DNA of 12,232 nt from an uncultured Collinsella sp. (GTDB lineage: Bacteria > Actinomycetota > Coriobacteriia > Coriobacteriales > Coriobacteriaceae). This document shows positions 1-8,610 of this stretch, piece after piece. Position 1 is the stretch's first letter. Each line of letters begins with the position of its first letter. The notes beneath the pieces are model-generated. The model saw only the letters and a program-made list of their open reading frames with translations, did not search any database and had not been told where the DNA came from. The position numbers and the translations under genes were made by a program. The stretch is from the NCBI GenBank assembly GCA_900549335.1, contig UROJ01000019.1, positions 1 to 12,232 on the forward strand, written 5' to 3'.

Positions 1-52
1 TGTGACCTCCCGGTTATCAGCCGGACGCTCTAACCAACTGAGCTACAGGTCC
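1..52 (-). tRNA. tRNA-Ile (GAT anticodon), partial, 3' part outside the window
   Basis: The reverse strand begins GGACCTGTAGCTCAGTTGG and carries the anticodon loop CTGATAA, so the anticodon is GAT (isoleucine). The acceptor 5' strand, D-arm, anticodon arm and variable region are present. The T-arm and 3' end lie beyond the window edge. Positions 1-53 are identical to 225-277, the complete tRNA-Ile gene nearby. Its 5' end is 4 nt from the CCA end of the tRNA-Ala gene, so the two are almost certainly one transcript, with Ala first. Confidence 0.93.
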
Positions 53-56
53 ATCA

Positions 57-132
57 TGGTGGAGGTTAGGGGGATCGAACCCCTGACCTCAGGCTTGCAA
101 AGCCCGCGCTCTCCCAGCTGAGCTAAACCCCC
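57..132 (-). tRNA. tRNA-Ala (TGC anticodon)
   Basis: The reverse strand starts GGGGGTTTAGCTCAGCTGG, has the anticodon loop TTTGCAA (anticodon TGC, alanine), the T-loop TTCGATC, and ends with A plus an encoded CCA. The 7-bp acceptor stem closes with one G-T pair. Its 3' CCA is 4 nt from the next tRNA-Ile gene. The 5' end is only 11 nt after the hairpin at 144-188, which leaves little room for a promoter of its own. A tRNA-Ile/tRNA-Ala pair after gyrA is a known actinobacterial arrangement (ileT-alaT in Mycobacterium). Confidence 0.96.
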
Positions 133-143
133 ACGGAGACAGT

Positions 144-188
144 AATAAACACCCCAGCGGCGACTCGGCTCTCGCTGGGGTGTTTATT
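144..188 (-). terminator. Strong hairpin, probable terminator after tRNA-Ile
   Basis: There is a perfect 16-bp inverted repeat (144-159 with 173-188) around a 13-nt loop. The stem is GC-rich in the middle (CCCCAGCG/CGCTGGGG) and A/T-rich at its base, so on the minus strand the 3' arm ends in TGTTTATT. It lies 11 nt after the CCA end of the full tRNA-Ile. The symmetry would allow activity in both directions. The T-tract is short and interrupted, so partial readthrough into tRNA-Ala is possible. Confidence 0.7.
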
Positions 189-199
189 GCGAAAGAAAG

Positions 200-276
200 T
201 GGTGGACCTGACAAGATTCGAACTTGTGACCTCCCGGTTATCAGCCGGACGCTCTAACCAACTGAGCTACAGGTCC
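200..276 (-). tRNA. tRNA-Ile (GAT anticodon)
   Basis: This is a complete 74-nt cloverleaf plus encoded CCA. The acceptor stem GGACCTG/CAGGTCC, D-arm GCTC/GAGC, anticodon arm TCCGG-CTGATAA-CCGGG and T-arm ACAAG-TTCGAAT-CTTGT all pair. The anticodon is GAT. It is the first tRNA after gyrA and has its own promoter just upstream (291-320). It is identical, over the visible part, to the truncated tRNA-Ile at the window start. Confidence 0.97.
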
Positions 277-290
277 ATCGCGCAAGGGAT

Positions 291-320
291 ATATTAGACG
301 AGTCGTTACGCGCGCGTCAA
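291..320 (-). promoter_or_regulatory. Promoter for tRNA-Ile
   Basis: On the minus strand there is a -35 element TTGACG (320-315), an 18-nt spacer, and a -10 element TAATAT (296-291). This is followed by a C-rich stretch before the tRNA 5' end at 276, so the leader would be about 8 nt. The -35 element sits immediately outside the long inverted repeat at 324-509. Confidence 0.6.
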
Positions 321-323
321 CAA

Positions 324-509
324 CTTTTTTGAAAATCTTTGAGGGGTGTCGGCCCCGGCTGCCTGGCGGCATGCGAAGTCGCCTGCTCGGACAGTCCTGC
401 TCGCACGGAGAGCACATTAAGTGCTCTCCGGCTCGTGCGGAACTCGCGATCGACTTCGCATGCCGCCGGGCAGCCGGGGCCGACGTGAGGTTCAAGATTG
501 TCAAAAAAG
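324..509. repeat. Long imperfect inverted repeat, MITE-like or large hairpin
   Basis: The inner arms 348-381 and 451-484 are complementary over 34 bp with a single mismatch (364/468). The outer arms 324-339 and 494-509 pair over 16 bp with one mismatch and end in CTTTTTTG. Between outer and inner arms lie 8-9 nt that do not pair. The centre holds another hairpin (407-415 with 421-429, loop ATTAA), extended by 402-406 with 435-439 across a 5-nt bulge. No believable gene lies here, and the short reading frames crossing it follow from the symmetry. The right end includes the T-tract of the gyrA terminator. Whether it is a dispersed element or a local structure cannot be told from one copy. Confidence 0.8.
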
Positions 510-535
510 CGGTCGGCGCGCAGTGCACCGACCGC
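503..535 (-). terminator. Rho-independent terminator of gyrA
   Basis: On the minus strand an 8-bp GC-rich stem GCGGTCGG/CCGACCGC (535-528 with 516-509) is followed directly by six T (508-503). It lies about 40 nt after the gyrA stop codon and is the expected end of the gyrA transcript. Confidence 0.85.
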
Positions 536-575
536 CGATATATGGGGTCTGATATTTTCTACCAGCTAGGGCCTC

Positions 576-3311
576 TTACTCGTCTAGGAGATTTTCTGGC
601 ATGTCGTTGCCGTCGCCTAGGTCGACTGGGGCCTCTTCGGTGTCGGCTGCGGCCTCGGCGCCTTCGGGCTTCTCCTTGGCGGCCGTCATGCGGGCTACGG
701 CGCAGATGCGGTCGTTGTCGTCGACGGTCATCATCTTGACGCCCTGGGTGGCGCGGCCAGTCTGGCTAATCTCATCGGTCTTGACGCGAATGACCGTCGC
801 GCCCTCCGTCACGATGAACAGCTCGTGCTGCGGGCCCACCGTCTTCATGGCCGCGAGGTTACCCTTACGCTCGGTCATCTGGATGGTGTAGACACCCTGG
901 CCGCCGCGATTCTGCTCCGGGTAGTCCGCAACCGGTGTGCGCTTGCCGTAGCCGCGCTCGGTGATGACAAACAGATCGCCGTTGCCGTTAGTGACTTCCA
1001 TGCCCAGAACGCTCACGCCGTCCTTCATACCGATACCGCGAACGCCGCTGGTATCGCGGCCGGTAGCGCGCACTTGCTCCTCGGAGAACATGATCGCCTT
1101 GCCCGCGGTGGTGGCTAGGATAATCTTGTCGCCCTCGCGCACGCGGCGCACGTTCAGCAGCGCGTCGTCGTCACGCAGGTTGATAGCGATCAGGCCGTCG
1201 CGACGGCTGCGGTCATATGCGCTCATCACGGTCTTCTTGACCATGCCGCTCTTGGTGGCAAACATCAGGTACTCGTCGGCAGGGAACTCGCGGCAGCTGA
1301 TGACGCTCGCGATCTTCTCGCCCTCCTCGAAGGGCAGCAGGTTGACGATCGCGGTACCGCGCGCCTGGCGCGTACCCACCGGCAGCTCGTGCACCTTCAG
1401 GCGATAGACCTTACCCTTGCTCGAGAAGAACAGCACGTACTCGTGCGTGGACGCGATGAACATCTCGTCGATGACGTCGTCCTCTTTGAGGTTGACGCCC
1501 GACACGCCCTTGCCGCCGCGCTTCTGGGCGCGGTAGGCGGCTACCGGGATGCGCTTGACATAGCCGGTGTGGGTGATGGTCACGACCATGTCCTCGTCGG
1601 CAATGAGGTCCTCGACGTCCAGGTCCTTCTCGACCTGGCTGATCTCGGTGCGGCGCTTATCGCCAAACTTCTTGGAGATCTCGCGCATCTCTTCCTTAAT
1701 GACGCCCAGGATCTTCTCCTCGTGCGCCAGCAGGTCCTCGTAGTAGGCGATGGCGCGGCGCAGGCCGTCCAGCTCTTCCTGAATCTTGTCGCGCTCCAGG
1801 CCGGTCAGGCGGCGCAGCTTCATCTCGAGGATGGCCGTGGTCTGCTCGGGCGTAAAGCCAAAGCGCTCGATCAGGCGGCTGCTGGCCTCGGAGTCGGTCT
1901 GCGAGGAGCGGATGATGCTGATGACCTCGTCAATATGGTCGAGAGCCATCAGGTAACCCTCAAGGATATGCGCGCGGGCCTGGGCCTTCTTAAGGTCGAA
2001 GCGGGTGCGGCGGGTGACGACGTCGACTTGGTGGTCGATGTAGTGCTGCAGCATCTCGCGCAGGCTCAGGCATTTGGGGACGCCGTTGACGAGCGCCAGG
2101 TTGTTGGCGCCGAAGGTCGTCTGCAGCGAGGTGTACTTATACAGGTTGTTGAGCACGACCTGCGGAATGACGCCCTTCTTGAGCTCGATGACCAGACGGA
2201 TGCCCTTCTGGTTGGACTCATCGCGCATATCCGAGATGCCCTCGATGCGCTTGTCGTTGACGAGCTGGGCGATCTTCTCCTGCAGGGTGCCCTTGTTGAC
2301 CATGTAGGGAATCTCGGTAAAGACCAGGCGGCTGCGGCCGGTCTTGGTGGACTCCACATGCGCCTTGGCACGCACGGTAATGGAGCCGCGGCCGGTCTCG
2401 TAGCTCTGCTTAATGCCGGCGCTGCCCATGATGATGGCGCCGGTGGGGAAGTCCGGACCGGGCATGATCTGCATGAGCTCGTCGACAGTGGCGTCGGGAT
2501 TATCGATCAGGTAGCAGGTGGCCTCGATCGCCTCGGTGAGGTTATGCGGGGCGATATTGGTGGCCATGCCGACGGCGATGCCCTGGCTGCCGTTGACCAG
2601 CAGGTTGGGGAAGCGCGCAGGCAGTGCCACGGGCTCGGCGAGTGATTCGTCGTAGTTGGGCTGCCAGTCGACGGTATCCTTCTGCAGGTCACGCAGCAGT
2701 TCCATGGCGGGCTTTGCCAGGCGGCTCTCGGTGTAACGCATGGCAGCGGCGCCGTCGCCGTCGATGTTGCCGAAGTTGCCGTGGCCGTCGATGAGCGGCG
2801 TACGCATGGAGAACCACTGCGCCAGGCGAACCATGGCCTCGTAGACCGCGTAGTCACCGTGCGGATGGTACTTACCGATAACTTCGCCGACCGTCCAAGC
2901 GGACTTCTTGTGCGGACGGTTGGGGTAGATGCCGCTCTCGTTCATCGCATACAGAATGCGGCGGTGCACCGGCTTTAAGCCGTCGCGCACGTCCGGCAGG
3001 GCGCGCGCCGTGATGACCGACATCGAATACTCGATAAATGACTGCTTCATCTCGCGGCCAAACTCCGAAATCTGGAGCTGGCCGCCGTTTATATCCTCGC
3101 CGGCCGAGGCGCCACGATCGACTTCGCCAAAGCTCTCCTCGAGCTCACCGTCGTCGTCCTCTTCCTCGTCATCATCGGCATCGGGGTTATAGGCGTCAGG
3201 ATCGCCGTCCTCGCCCTGCTCAGCACGGGCAAGCAGGCGCTTCAGATCGTCGGGCATACCGGCGTCGCCGGCCTCGCCCATACCCTCGTTATTGTTGATA
3301 TCGTCTGCCAC
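576..3311 (-). CDS. gyrA: DNA gyrase subunit A
   Basis: GyrA is the breakage-reunion subunit of gyrase, which works as an A2B2 complex to introduce negative supercoils. The product is 911 aa with a GTG start at 3311, preceded by an ideal AGGAGG. Residues 1-75 are an extension with a run of Asp/Glu at about 44-58, absent from short GyrA proteins such as that of E. coli. The core follows ([12 protein letters not shown] at 107-118). The active-site Tyr is Tyr193 in AAAMRYTES. The quinolone region reads [13 protein letters not shown] (148-160), with Tyr154 at the position of E. coli Ser83 and Glu158 at that of Asp87. The DNA-wrapping C-terminal domain has the GyrA box QKRGGKG at 596-602, a conservative form of QRRGGRG. 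The last 30 or so residues are acidic. It lies 155 nt after gyrB on the same strand and ends at its own terminator. Confidence 0.98.
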   Translation of the reverse strand: MADDINNNEGMGEAGDAGMPDDLKRLLARAEQGEDGDPDAYNPDADDDEEEDDDGELEESFGEVDRGASAGEDINGGQLQISEFGREMKQSFIEYSMSVITARALPDVRDGLKPVHRRILYAMNESGIYPNRPHKKSAWTVGEVIGKYHPHGDYAVYEAMVRLAQWFSMRTPLIDGHGNFGNIDGDGAAAMRYTESRLAKPAMELLRDLQKDTVDWQPNYDESLAEPVALPARFPNLLVNGSQGIAVGMATNIAPHNLTEAIEATCYLIDNPDATVDELMQIMPGPDFPTGAIIMGSAGIKQSYETGRGSITVRAKAHVESTKTGRSRLVFTEIPYMVNKGTLQEKIAQLVNDKRIEGISDMRDESNQKGIRLVIELKKGVIPQVVLNNLYKYTSLQTTFGANNLALVNGVPKCLSLREMLQHYIDHQVDVVTRRTRFDLKKAQARAHILEGYLMALDHIDEVISIIRSSQTDSEASSRLIERFGFTPEQTTAILEMKLRRLTGLERDKIQEELDGLRRAIAYYEDLLAHEEKILGVIKEEMREISKKFGDKRRTEISQVEKDLDVEDLIADEDMVVTITHTGYVKRIPVAAYRAQKRGGKGVSGVNLKEDDVIDEMFIASTHEYVLFFSSKGKVYRLKVHELPVGTRQARGTAIVNLLPFEEGEKIASVISCREFPADEYLMFATKSGMVKKTVMSAYDRSRRDGLIAINLRDDDALLNVRRVREGDKIILATTAGKAIMFSEEQVRATGRDTSGVRGIGMKDGVSVLGMEVTNGNGDLFVITERGYGKRTPVADYPEQNRGGQGVYTIQMTERKGNLAAMKTVGPQHELFIVTEGATVIRVKTDEISQTGRATQGVKMMTVDDNDRICAVARMTAAKEKPEGAEAAADTEEAPVDLGDGNDMPENLLDE

Positions 3312-3359
3312 GTTACCTCCTCATGGTTTGCGTGGTCCATTAGTTCCCTGCCACGGAGA

Positions 3360-3460
3360 CGGCTTTTCCAGGTGCCGCAGATTCGCTCGAAAGAGGAGGG
3401 AAGCGTACTTGGGTACGCGACCGACGATTGAGGGCGAAGGTGCGGTGGCTGGGAAAGCCG
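3360..3460. repeat. Imperfect inverted repeat between gyrB and gyrA
   Basis: The 155-nt gap between the genes is largely filled by an imperfect palindrome. The outer arms 3360-3378 (CGGCTTTTCCAGGTGCCGC) and 3442-3460 match at 15 of 19 positions, with two of the mismatches being G-U pairs in RNA of the plus sense. The apex is a perfect GCGTAC/GTACGC stem (3403-3408 with 3413-3418) around the loop TTGG. The intermediate parts pair poorly. There is no T-tract, so it is not a standard terminator. It could pause RNA polymerase, be an RNA-processing site, or form a cruciform. I see no convincing gyrA promoter in the remaining 48 nt before gyrA, so gyrB-gyrA readthrough is plausible. Confidence 0.6.
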
Positions 3461-3466
3461 AACAGG

Positions 3467-5546
<2,080 letters not shown>

Positions 5547-5549
<3 letters not shown>

Positions 5550-5576
5550 AAAATACCCTCGGGAACGAGGGTATTT
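5547..5576 (-). terminator. Rho-independent terminator after dciA
   Basis: A perfect 11-bp stem (5551-5561 with 5566-5576, AAATACCCTCG/CGAGGGTATTT) with a 4-nt loop is followed on the minus strand by a T-run covering 5553-5547. It lies 26 nt after the dciA stop and separates the dnaN-recF-dciA transcript from gyrB. Confidence 0.9.
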
Positions 5577-5602
5577 GGCTCTACAAGGCCACCAGATGCG
5601 AT

Positions 5603-6166
5603 TTAAGGCTCTTTTTTGCTTTGCACGCCCTTGGCCCACTCGGCACTGGCTCTCATGGCGTTCTCGAGGGCCTCGCGCAGTTTTTGGTCTTCGATGGGCG
5701 CCACTTGGCACTCAATCTCGGTGCGCTCGGCATCGCTGAGGTCGGCATGCGGGGCCGGCGGGCGCTCTGTCGTCGCCGGGCGCAGGCGCTCCTTGGCGGC
5801 GGGCGGCGTGTGACCGGGTGCGGTGGTTTTGAACACCAGGCCGTCCACATGCGCACCGGCGCGCTCCATGCGCGCGCGGATGATCTCGCGCAACAGCGTC
5901 ATTTCCTGCGTCCACGAGGGCGAGTCGAGATACACCAGCAGTTCATTGGACTCGGGCAGGTAACGCAGCCCCGTCACATGCCGCCCCTCGCGCGTGCCCG
6001 AGCACACCGCGTTCCACGCGCGATAGACCGCGCGCGACTCCTCGGCAGCCTCCATCTGCGCACGGCGCTCAGGGGTCGCAGCCGCCAGGATGCGTTGGCG
6101 CTCTGCGTTCAAAAAGCCACTGAAGGCGACCGTTTCGCTCTCGCGCTCGTAATTAGCACGTCTCAC
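5603..6166 (-). CDS. dciA: DciA (DUF721), replicative-helicase operator protein
   Basis: This 187-aa product is at the position, just after recF, where Actinobacteria carry the DUF721 gene (Rv0004 in M. tuberculosis). DUF721 proteins are DciA, which assists loading or action of the replicative helicase DnaB in bacteria without DnaC or DnaI. The DUF721 domain spans about 45-113. The typical pattern is visible: WNAVCSG (51-57), a beta-rich part with LLVYLDSPSWTQEM (76-89), then LLREIIRARM and a closing strand ending VFKTT. A Pro/Ala-rich linker (117-141) leads to a charged helical tail (142-183). The GTG start at 6166 overlaps the end of recF by 14 nt, suggesting translational coupling; GGTGGTGA lies upstream. 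A terminator follows. The role is assigned from domain pattern and synteny. Confidence 0.88.
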   Translation of the reverse strand: MRRANYERESETVAFSGFLNAERQRILAAATPERRAQMEAAEESRAVYRAWNAVCSGTREGRHVTGLRYLPESNELLVYLDSPSWTQEMTLLREIIRARMERAGAHVDGLVFKTTAPGHTPPAAKERLRPATTERPPAPHADLSDAERTEIECQVAPIEDQKLREALENAMRASAEWAKGVQSKKEP

Positions 6167-7259
6167 CCATGCTCACCACCTTGGCTCGATCAAGCAGGTC
6201 ATCGGTAAAGTACCCCAGGTTGGTCGTGGTTATGACCGTCTGGATATCATCGCCGATCAACTGCAAAAAAGCACCGCGGCGCTCGCCGTCGAGTTCGCTC
6301 ATCACGTCGTCCAAAAGCAGCAGTGGGGCGGTGCCCAGGACATCGCGAGCCACGGCCACCTCCGCCACCTTCCAGGCCAGAACCAACGTTCGCTGCTGAC
6401 CTTGGCTGGCAAACGAACGGGCGGAGCGACCCGCCACGGTAAACTCAATCTCATCGCGATGCGGTCCCACCAACGTCACGCCGCGGCGAATTTCCTCGTC
6501 GGCGTGCTCATCAAGGGCAGCCAGCATGCGCTCGTACGCCCAGCCCTTCAGCTCTTCGCGATCCTCGACCTGGGGCAAATCCCCCAGCGTGGACGCATAG
6601 GACACGTTGGCGGCCTCACCGGACGCCACTTGCCCGTAGGCAGCGCGCACATGGCCCGCCAGCCGGTCGAGTAGGGCCAACCGGTGCACGAGCAGGGCCG
6701 AGCCCGCGCGGGCAATCGAATCGTTCCACGCGCCGAGCATCTCGCGGCAGCACCAGGTCTCCTTGAGCAAGGCGTTGCGCTGGGTCACGCAACGCCCATA
6801 GGTATTCGCAAGATCGGCATAGCGTGCGCTCAGTTGCATGCCAAAGTCATCGAGGGCGGCGCGGCGCACACTGGCGCCTCGCTTAACCATGTCCAGATGG
6901 TCGGGGCAAAACAGCACGCTCGGCAGAACCCCGCGCACACCGGCGGCAGAACATCTCTTGCCGTTGCGGCTAAACGAGCGCTTACCGTCCCCCACGCTCA
7001 ATCCCATATCAAGCACGCGGCCGTCGCCCTCGAGCCTCAGCTCGACCTTGCACGAGCCCACGCCGTCATGGACGAGCTCGGCTGCGGTCGGATGCCTAAA
7101 CGAGGCGCCGCTCGTCAGCAGCTGCAGCGCCTCTATGAGATTGGTCTTTCCCGCCGCGTTGGGTCCCGCAAGTATCGTCACGCCCTCGTCCAGGGCAAGA
7201 CGATAGCTATCGAAGCTGCGGTAGTGCGCGACGGAAAGATCGCGGGCGAACATGGTCAT
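6153..7259 (-). CDS. recF: DNA replication and repair protein RecF
   Basis: RecF is an SMC/ABC-type ATPase that binds gapped DNA and, with RecO and RecR, helps load RecA. The product is 368 aa, normal for the family. Walker A is GPNAAGKT (32-39). The ABC signature region is FASQGQQRTLVLAWKVAE (283-300), and Walker B with the D-loop is PLLLLDDVMSELD (312-324). It begins 9 nt after the dnaN stop and overlaps dciA by 14 nt, so the three form one operon. No clear ribosome-binding site precedes the ATG at 7259; coupling to dnaN translation is likely. A second ATG two codons later (7253) is an equally possible start. Confidence 0.97.
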   Translation of the reverse strand: MTMFARDLSVAHYRSFDSYRLALDEGVTILAGPNAAGKTNLIEALQLLTSGASFRHPTAAELVHDGVGSCKVELRLEGDGRVLDMGLSVGDGKRSFSRNGKRCSAAGVRGVLPSVLFCPDHLDMVKRGASVRRAALDDFGMQLSARYADLANTYGRCVTQRNALLKETWCCREMLGAWNDSIARAGSALLVHRLALLDRLAGHVRAAYGQVASGEAANVSYASTLGDLPQVEDREELKGWAYERMLAALDEHADEEIRRGVTLVGPHRDEIEFTVAGRSARSFASQGQQRTLVLAWKVAEVAVARDVLGTAPLLLLDDVMSELDGERRGAFLQLIGDDIQTVITTTNLGYFTDDLLDRAKVVSMGETC

Positions 7260-7268
7260 GGCGCAGCG

Positions 7269-8372
7269 CTAGATGCGGACCGGCATGACCAGGTACAGGT
7301 AGTTGATCTTGTCGTAGGACTTAAAGATGCCCGCCTGCGAGTAGCTCTTGAGCTCCAGCGTGATCTCCTTCTCCTTGGACAGGGCATTGAGGCAGCCGAA
7401 GATGTAGTGGTAGTTGAAGGCGATGGTGCCCGACTCGCCCTCGGCCTCGACATCGATCGTCTCCTGCGCAAGGTCCTGGTCATTGGAAATGGAGGACAGG
7501 CCCATCTGCCCGTTCTCGACATCGATCTCGAACTTGACGGCGGGGTTGGCGCTCGCGATAACGGCCACGCGCTTGAGGGCGGCGTTAAAGGCGGCGACGT
7601 CGATCTTGACGCTCGTCACGCACGAATCGGGGATGAGCTGCTTGTAGTTGGGGTACACGCCCTCGATGCGGCGCGACACGTAGGTGGTGTTGCCGGCCTC
7701 AAAGACGACCTGGGTGTCGGTAGCCCCGATCATGATGGTCGCCCGGCTGGCCATGATGTTCAGCGCGTCGTTAAAGGCGTCGGCCGGAACGTTGAGTTCA
7801 AAGGAGCCCTCGAGGGTTGAGGTCTCGACCTGTGTATCGCACACGGCCAAGCGGAAGGAATCGGTCGCCACCAGGCGCACGGTGTTGTTCTCGACCTTCA
7901 TGTGCACGCCGCCCAGGATGGGGCGGGCCTTGTCGGTCGAGGTGACGCGCCACACGCGGCCGACCATCTCGGACAAGATATCGGTCGGCAGCTCCACGGC
8001 ACTCTCGATGGCATAGGCCGGAAACTCGGGGAAGTCATTGGCATCGAGCGTGTTCAGGCGGAAAGAGCTCTTCTCGCAACCAATCAGCACCTGGCGCTCG
8101 GACAGCTCAAAGGTGACCGGGGCATCGGGGAGAGTCTTGGTGATATTGGAGAGCATCTTACAGGGGATAACCATCTCGCCCTCTTCTTCGACATGCGCCG
8201 CGATGCGATGACGGATCGAGATGGTGTAGTTAGAGGTCTGGAATTCCAAGATGCCGTCTTGCGCCTTGACGAGCACGCCCGACAGGATGGGAAGGGTGGA
8301 TGCCGAAGCGACACCCTTCATAACGACGCCGATGGCTTGTGTAAGCGAGCTCTGGCTGACGGTGAACTTCAT
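7269..8372 (-). CDS. dnaN: DNA polymerase III sliding clamp (beta subunit)
   Basis: DnaN is the ring-shaped clamp that tethers DNA polymerase III to DNA and serves as a docking site for repair proteins. The product is 367 aa, the usual size for three clamp folds of about 120 residues. It starts MKFTVSQSSLTQAI and ends YLYLVMPVRI, corresponding to the conserved MPMRL tail that forms part of the peptide-binding pocket. The ATG at 8372 has AGAAAGGT at 8388-8381, about 8 nt upstream. The upstream gap to dnaA holds AT-rich origin sequence, which could also contain the dnaN promoter; I could not single out one. Confidence 0.98.
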   Translation of the reverse strand: MKFTVSQSSLTQAIGVVMKGVASASTLPILSGVLVKAQDGILEFQTSNYTISIRHRIAAHVEEEGEMVIPCKMLSNITKTLPDAPVTFELSERQVLIGCEKSSFRLNTLDANDFPEFPAYAIESAVELPTDILSEMVGRVWRVTSTDKARPILGGVHMKVENNTVRLVATDSFRLAVCDTQVETSTLEGSFELNVPADAFNDALNIMASRATIMIGATDTQVVFEAGNTTYVSRRIEGVYPNYKQLIPDSCVTSVKIDVAAFNAALKRVAVIASANPAVKFEIDVENGQMGLSSISNDQDLAQETIDVEAEGESGTIAFNYHYIFGCLNALSKEKEITLELKSYSQAGIFKSYDKINYLYLVMPVRI

Positions 8373-8610
8373 CTTTTAATACCTTTCTATAGATATAAAT
8401 ATCTTAATAATAGTAATAGCACTGACGAAACTGTTGATTACTCCCAAAGACGCAGGTCAGACCCAGAAAGAGAATCGACAGCAACCTGTGTGCAACAGGG
8501 GTGGTTTTCCACGTTCAAAACCTGCGCAAAACTTTTCATCACCGCGGATTGGGTTTTAGACACCTTATGCCCGTGGTTTCGACAAGTTTTCAACAGGTGT
8601 CTCTATTTCC
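8373..8610. other. oriC: Putative oriC core: unwinding region and DnaA boxes between dnaA and dnaN
   Basis: The 238-nt gap has a strongly AT-rich end next to dnaN (8374-8419), unlike the GC-rich surroundings. It holds a short palindrome AGATAT-AA-ATATCT (8391-8404) and the triplet run at 8405-8419. Box-like sites follow: TAATCAACA (minus, 8432-8440), TGTGCAACA (plus, 8489-8497, weak), TTTTCCACG (plus, 8505-8513, one mismatch to TTWTNCACA), TTTTCATCA (plus, 8533-8541, weak) and TTTTCAACA (plus, 8587-8595). The last lies within AGTTTTCAACAGGT, which also occurs twice in the cluster at 11771-11876. The dnaA-dnaN gap is where the unwinding element lies in many Gram-positive bacteria. No gene and no terminator for dnaA was found here. 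Confidence 0.75.
8405..8419 (+). promoter_or_regulatory. DnaA-trio run (TAATAATAGTAATAG)
   Basis: Five consecutive triplets TAA-TAA-TAG-TAA-TAG match the DnaA-trio motif (3'-[G/A]AT-5') that guides DnaA filament growth on single-stranded DNA. The run is followed on its 3' side by a short mixed spacer (CACTGACGAAAC, 8420-8431) and a box-like site (8432-8440), and is preceded on its 5' side by AT-rich DNA. This is the order described for the basal unwinding system. Confidence 0.65.

Noticed and set aside
329..739. 136-codon open frame on the plus strand across the long inverted repeat
   Set aside because: It runs through a palindrome, a terminator and the 3' end of gyrA, with no ribosome-binding site or recognisable protein pattern.
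1389..2645. 418-codon open frame on the plus strand, opposite gyrA
   Set aside because: It is antisense to well-defined gyrA codons. Its Leu/Val/Asp/Ala/Gly-rich composition and lack of a ribosome-binding site are typical of a shadow frame caused by GC-rich third positions.
6684..7820. 378-codon open frame on the plus strand, opposite recF and dnaN
   Set aside because: It crosses two real genes in antisense and has no coding signature of its own.
8558..8602. AGACACC/GGTGTCT inverted repeat after dnaA as a terminator
   Set aside because: The arms are only 7 bp with a 31-nt loop, and on the dnaA strand the stem is followed by AAAACCC rather than a T-tract.
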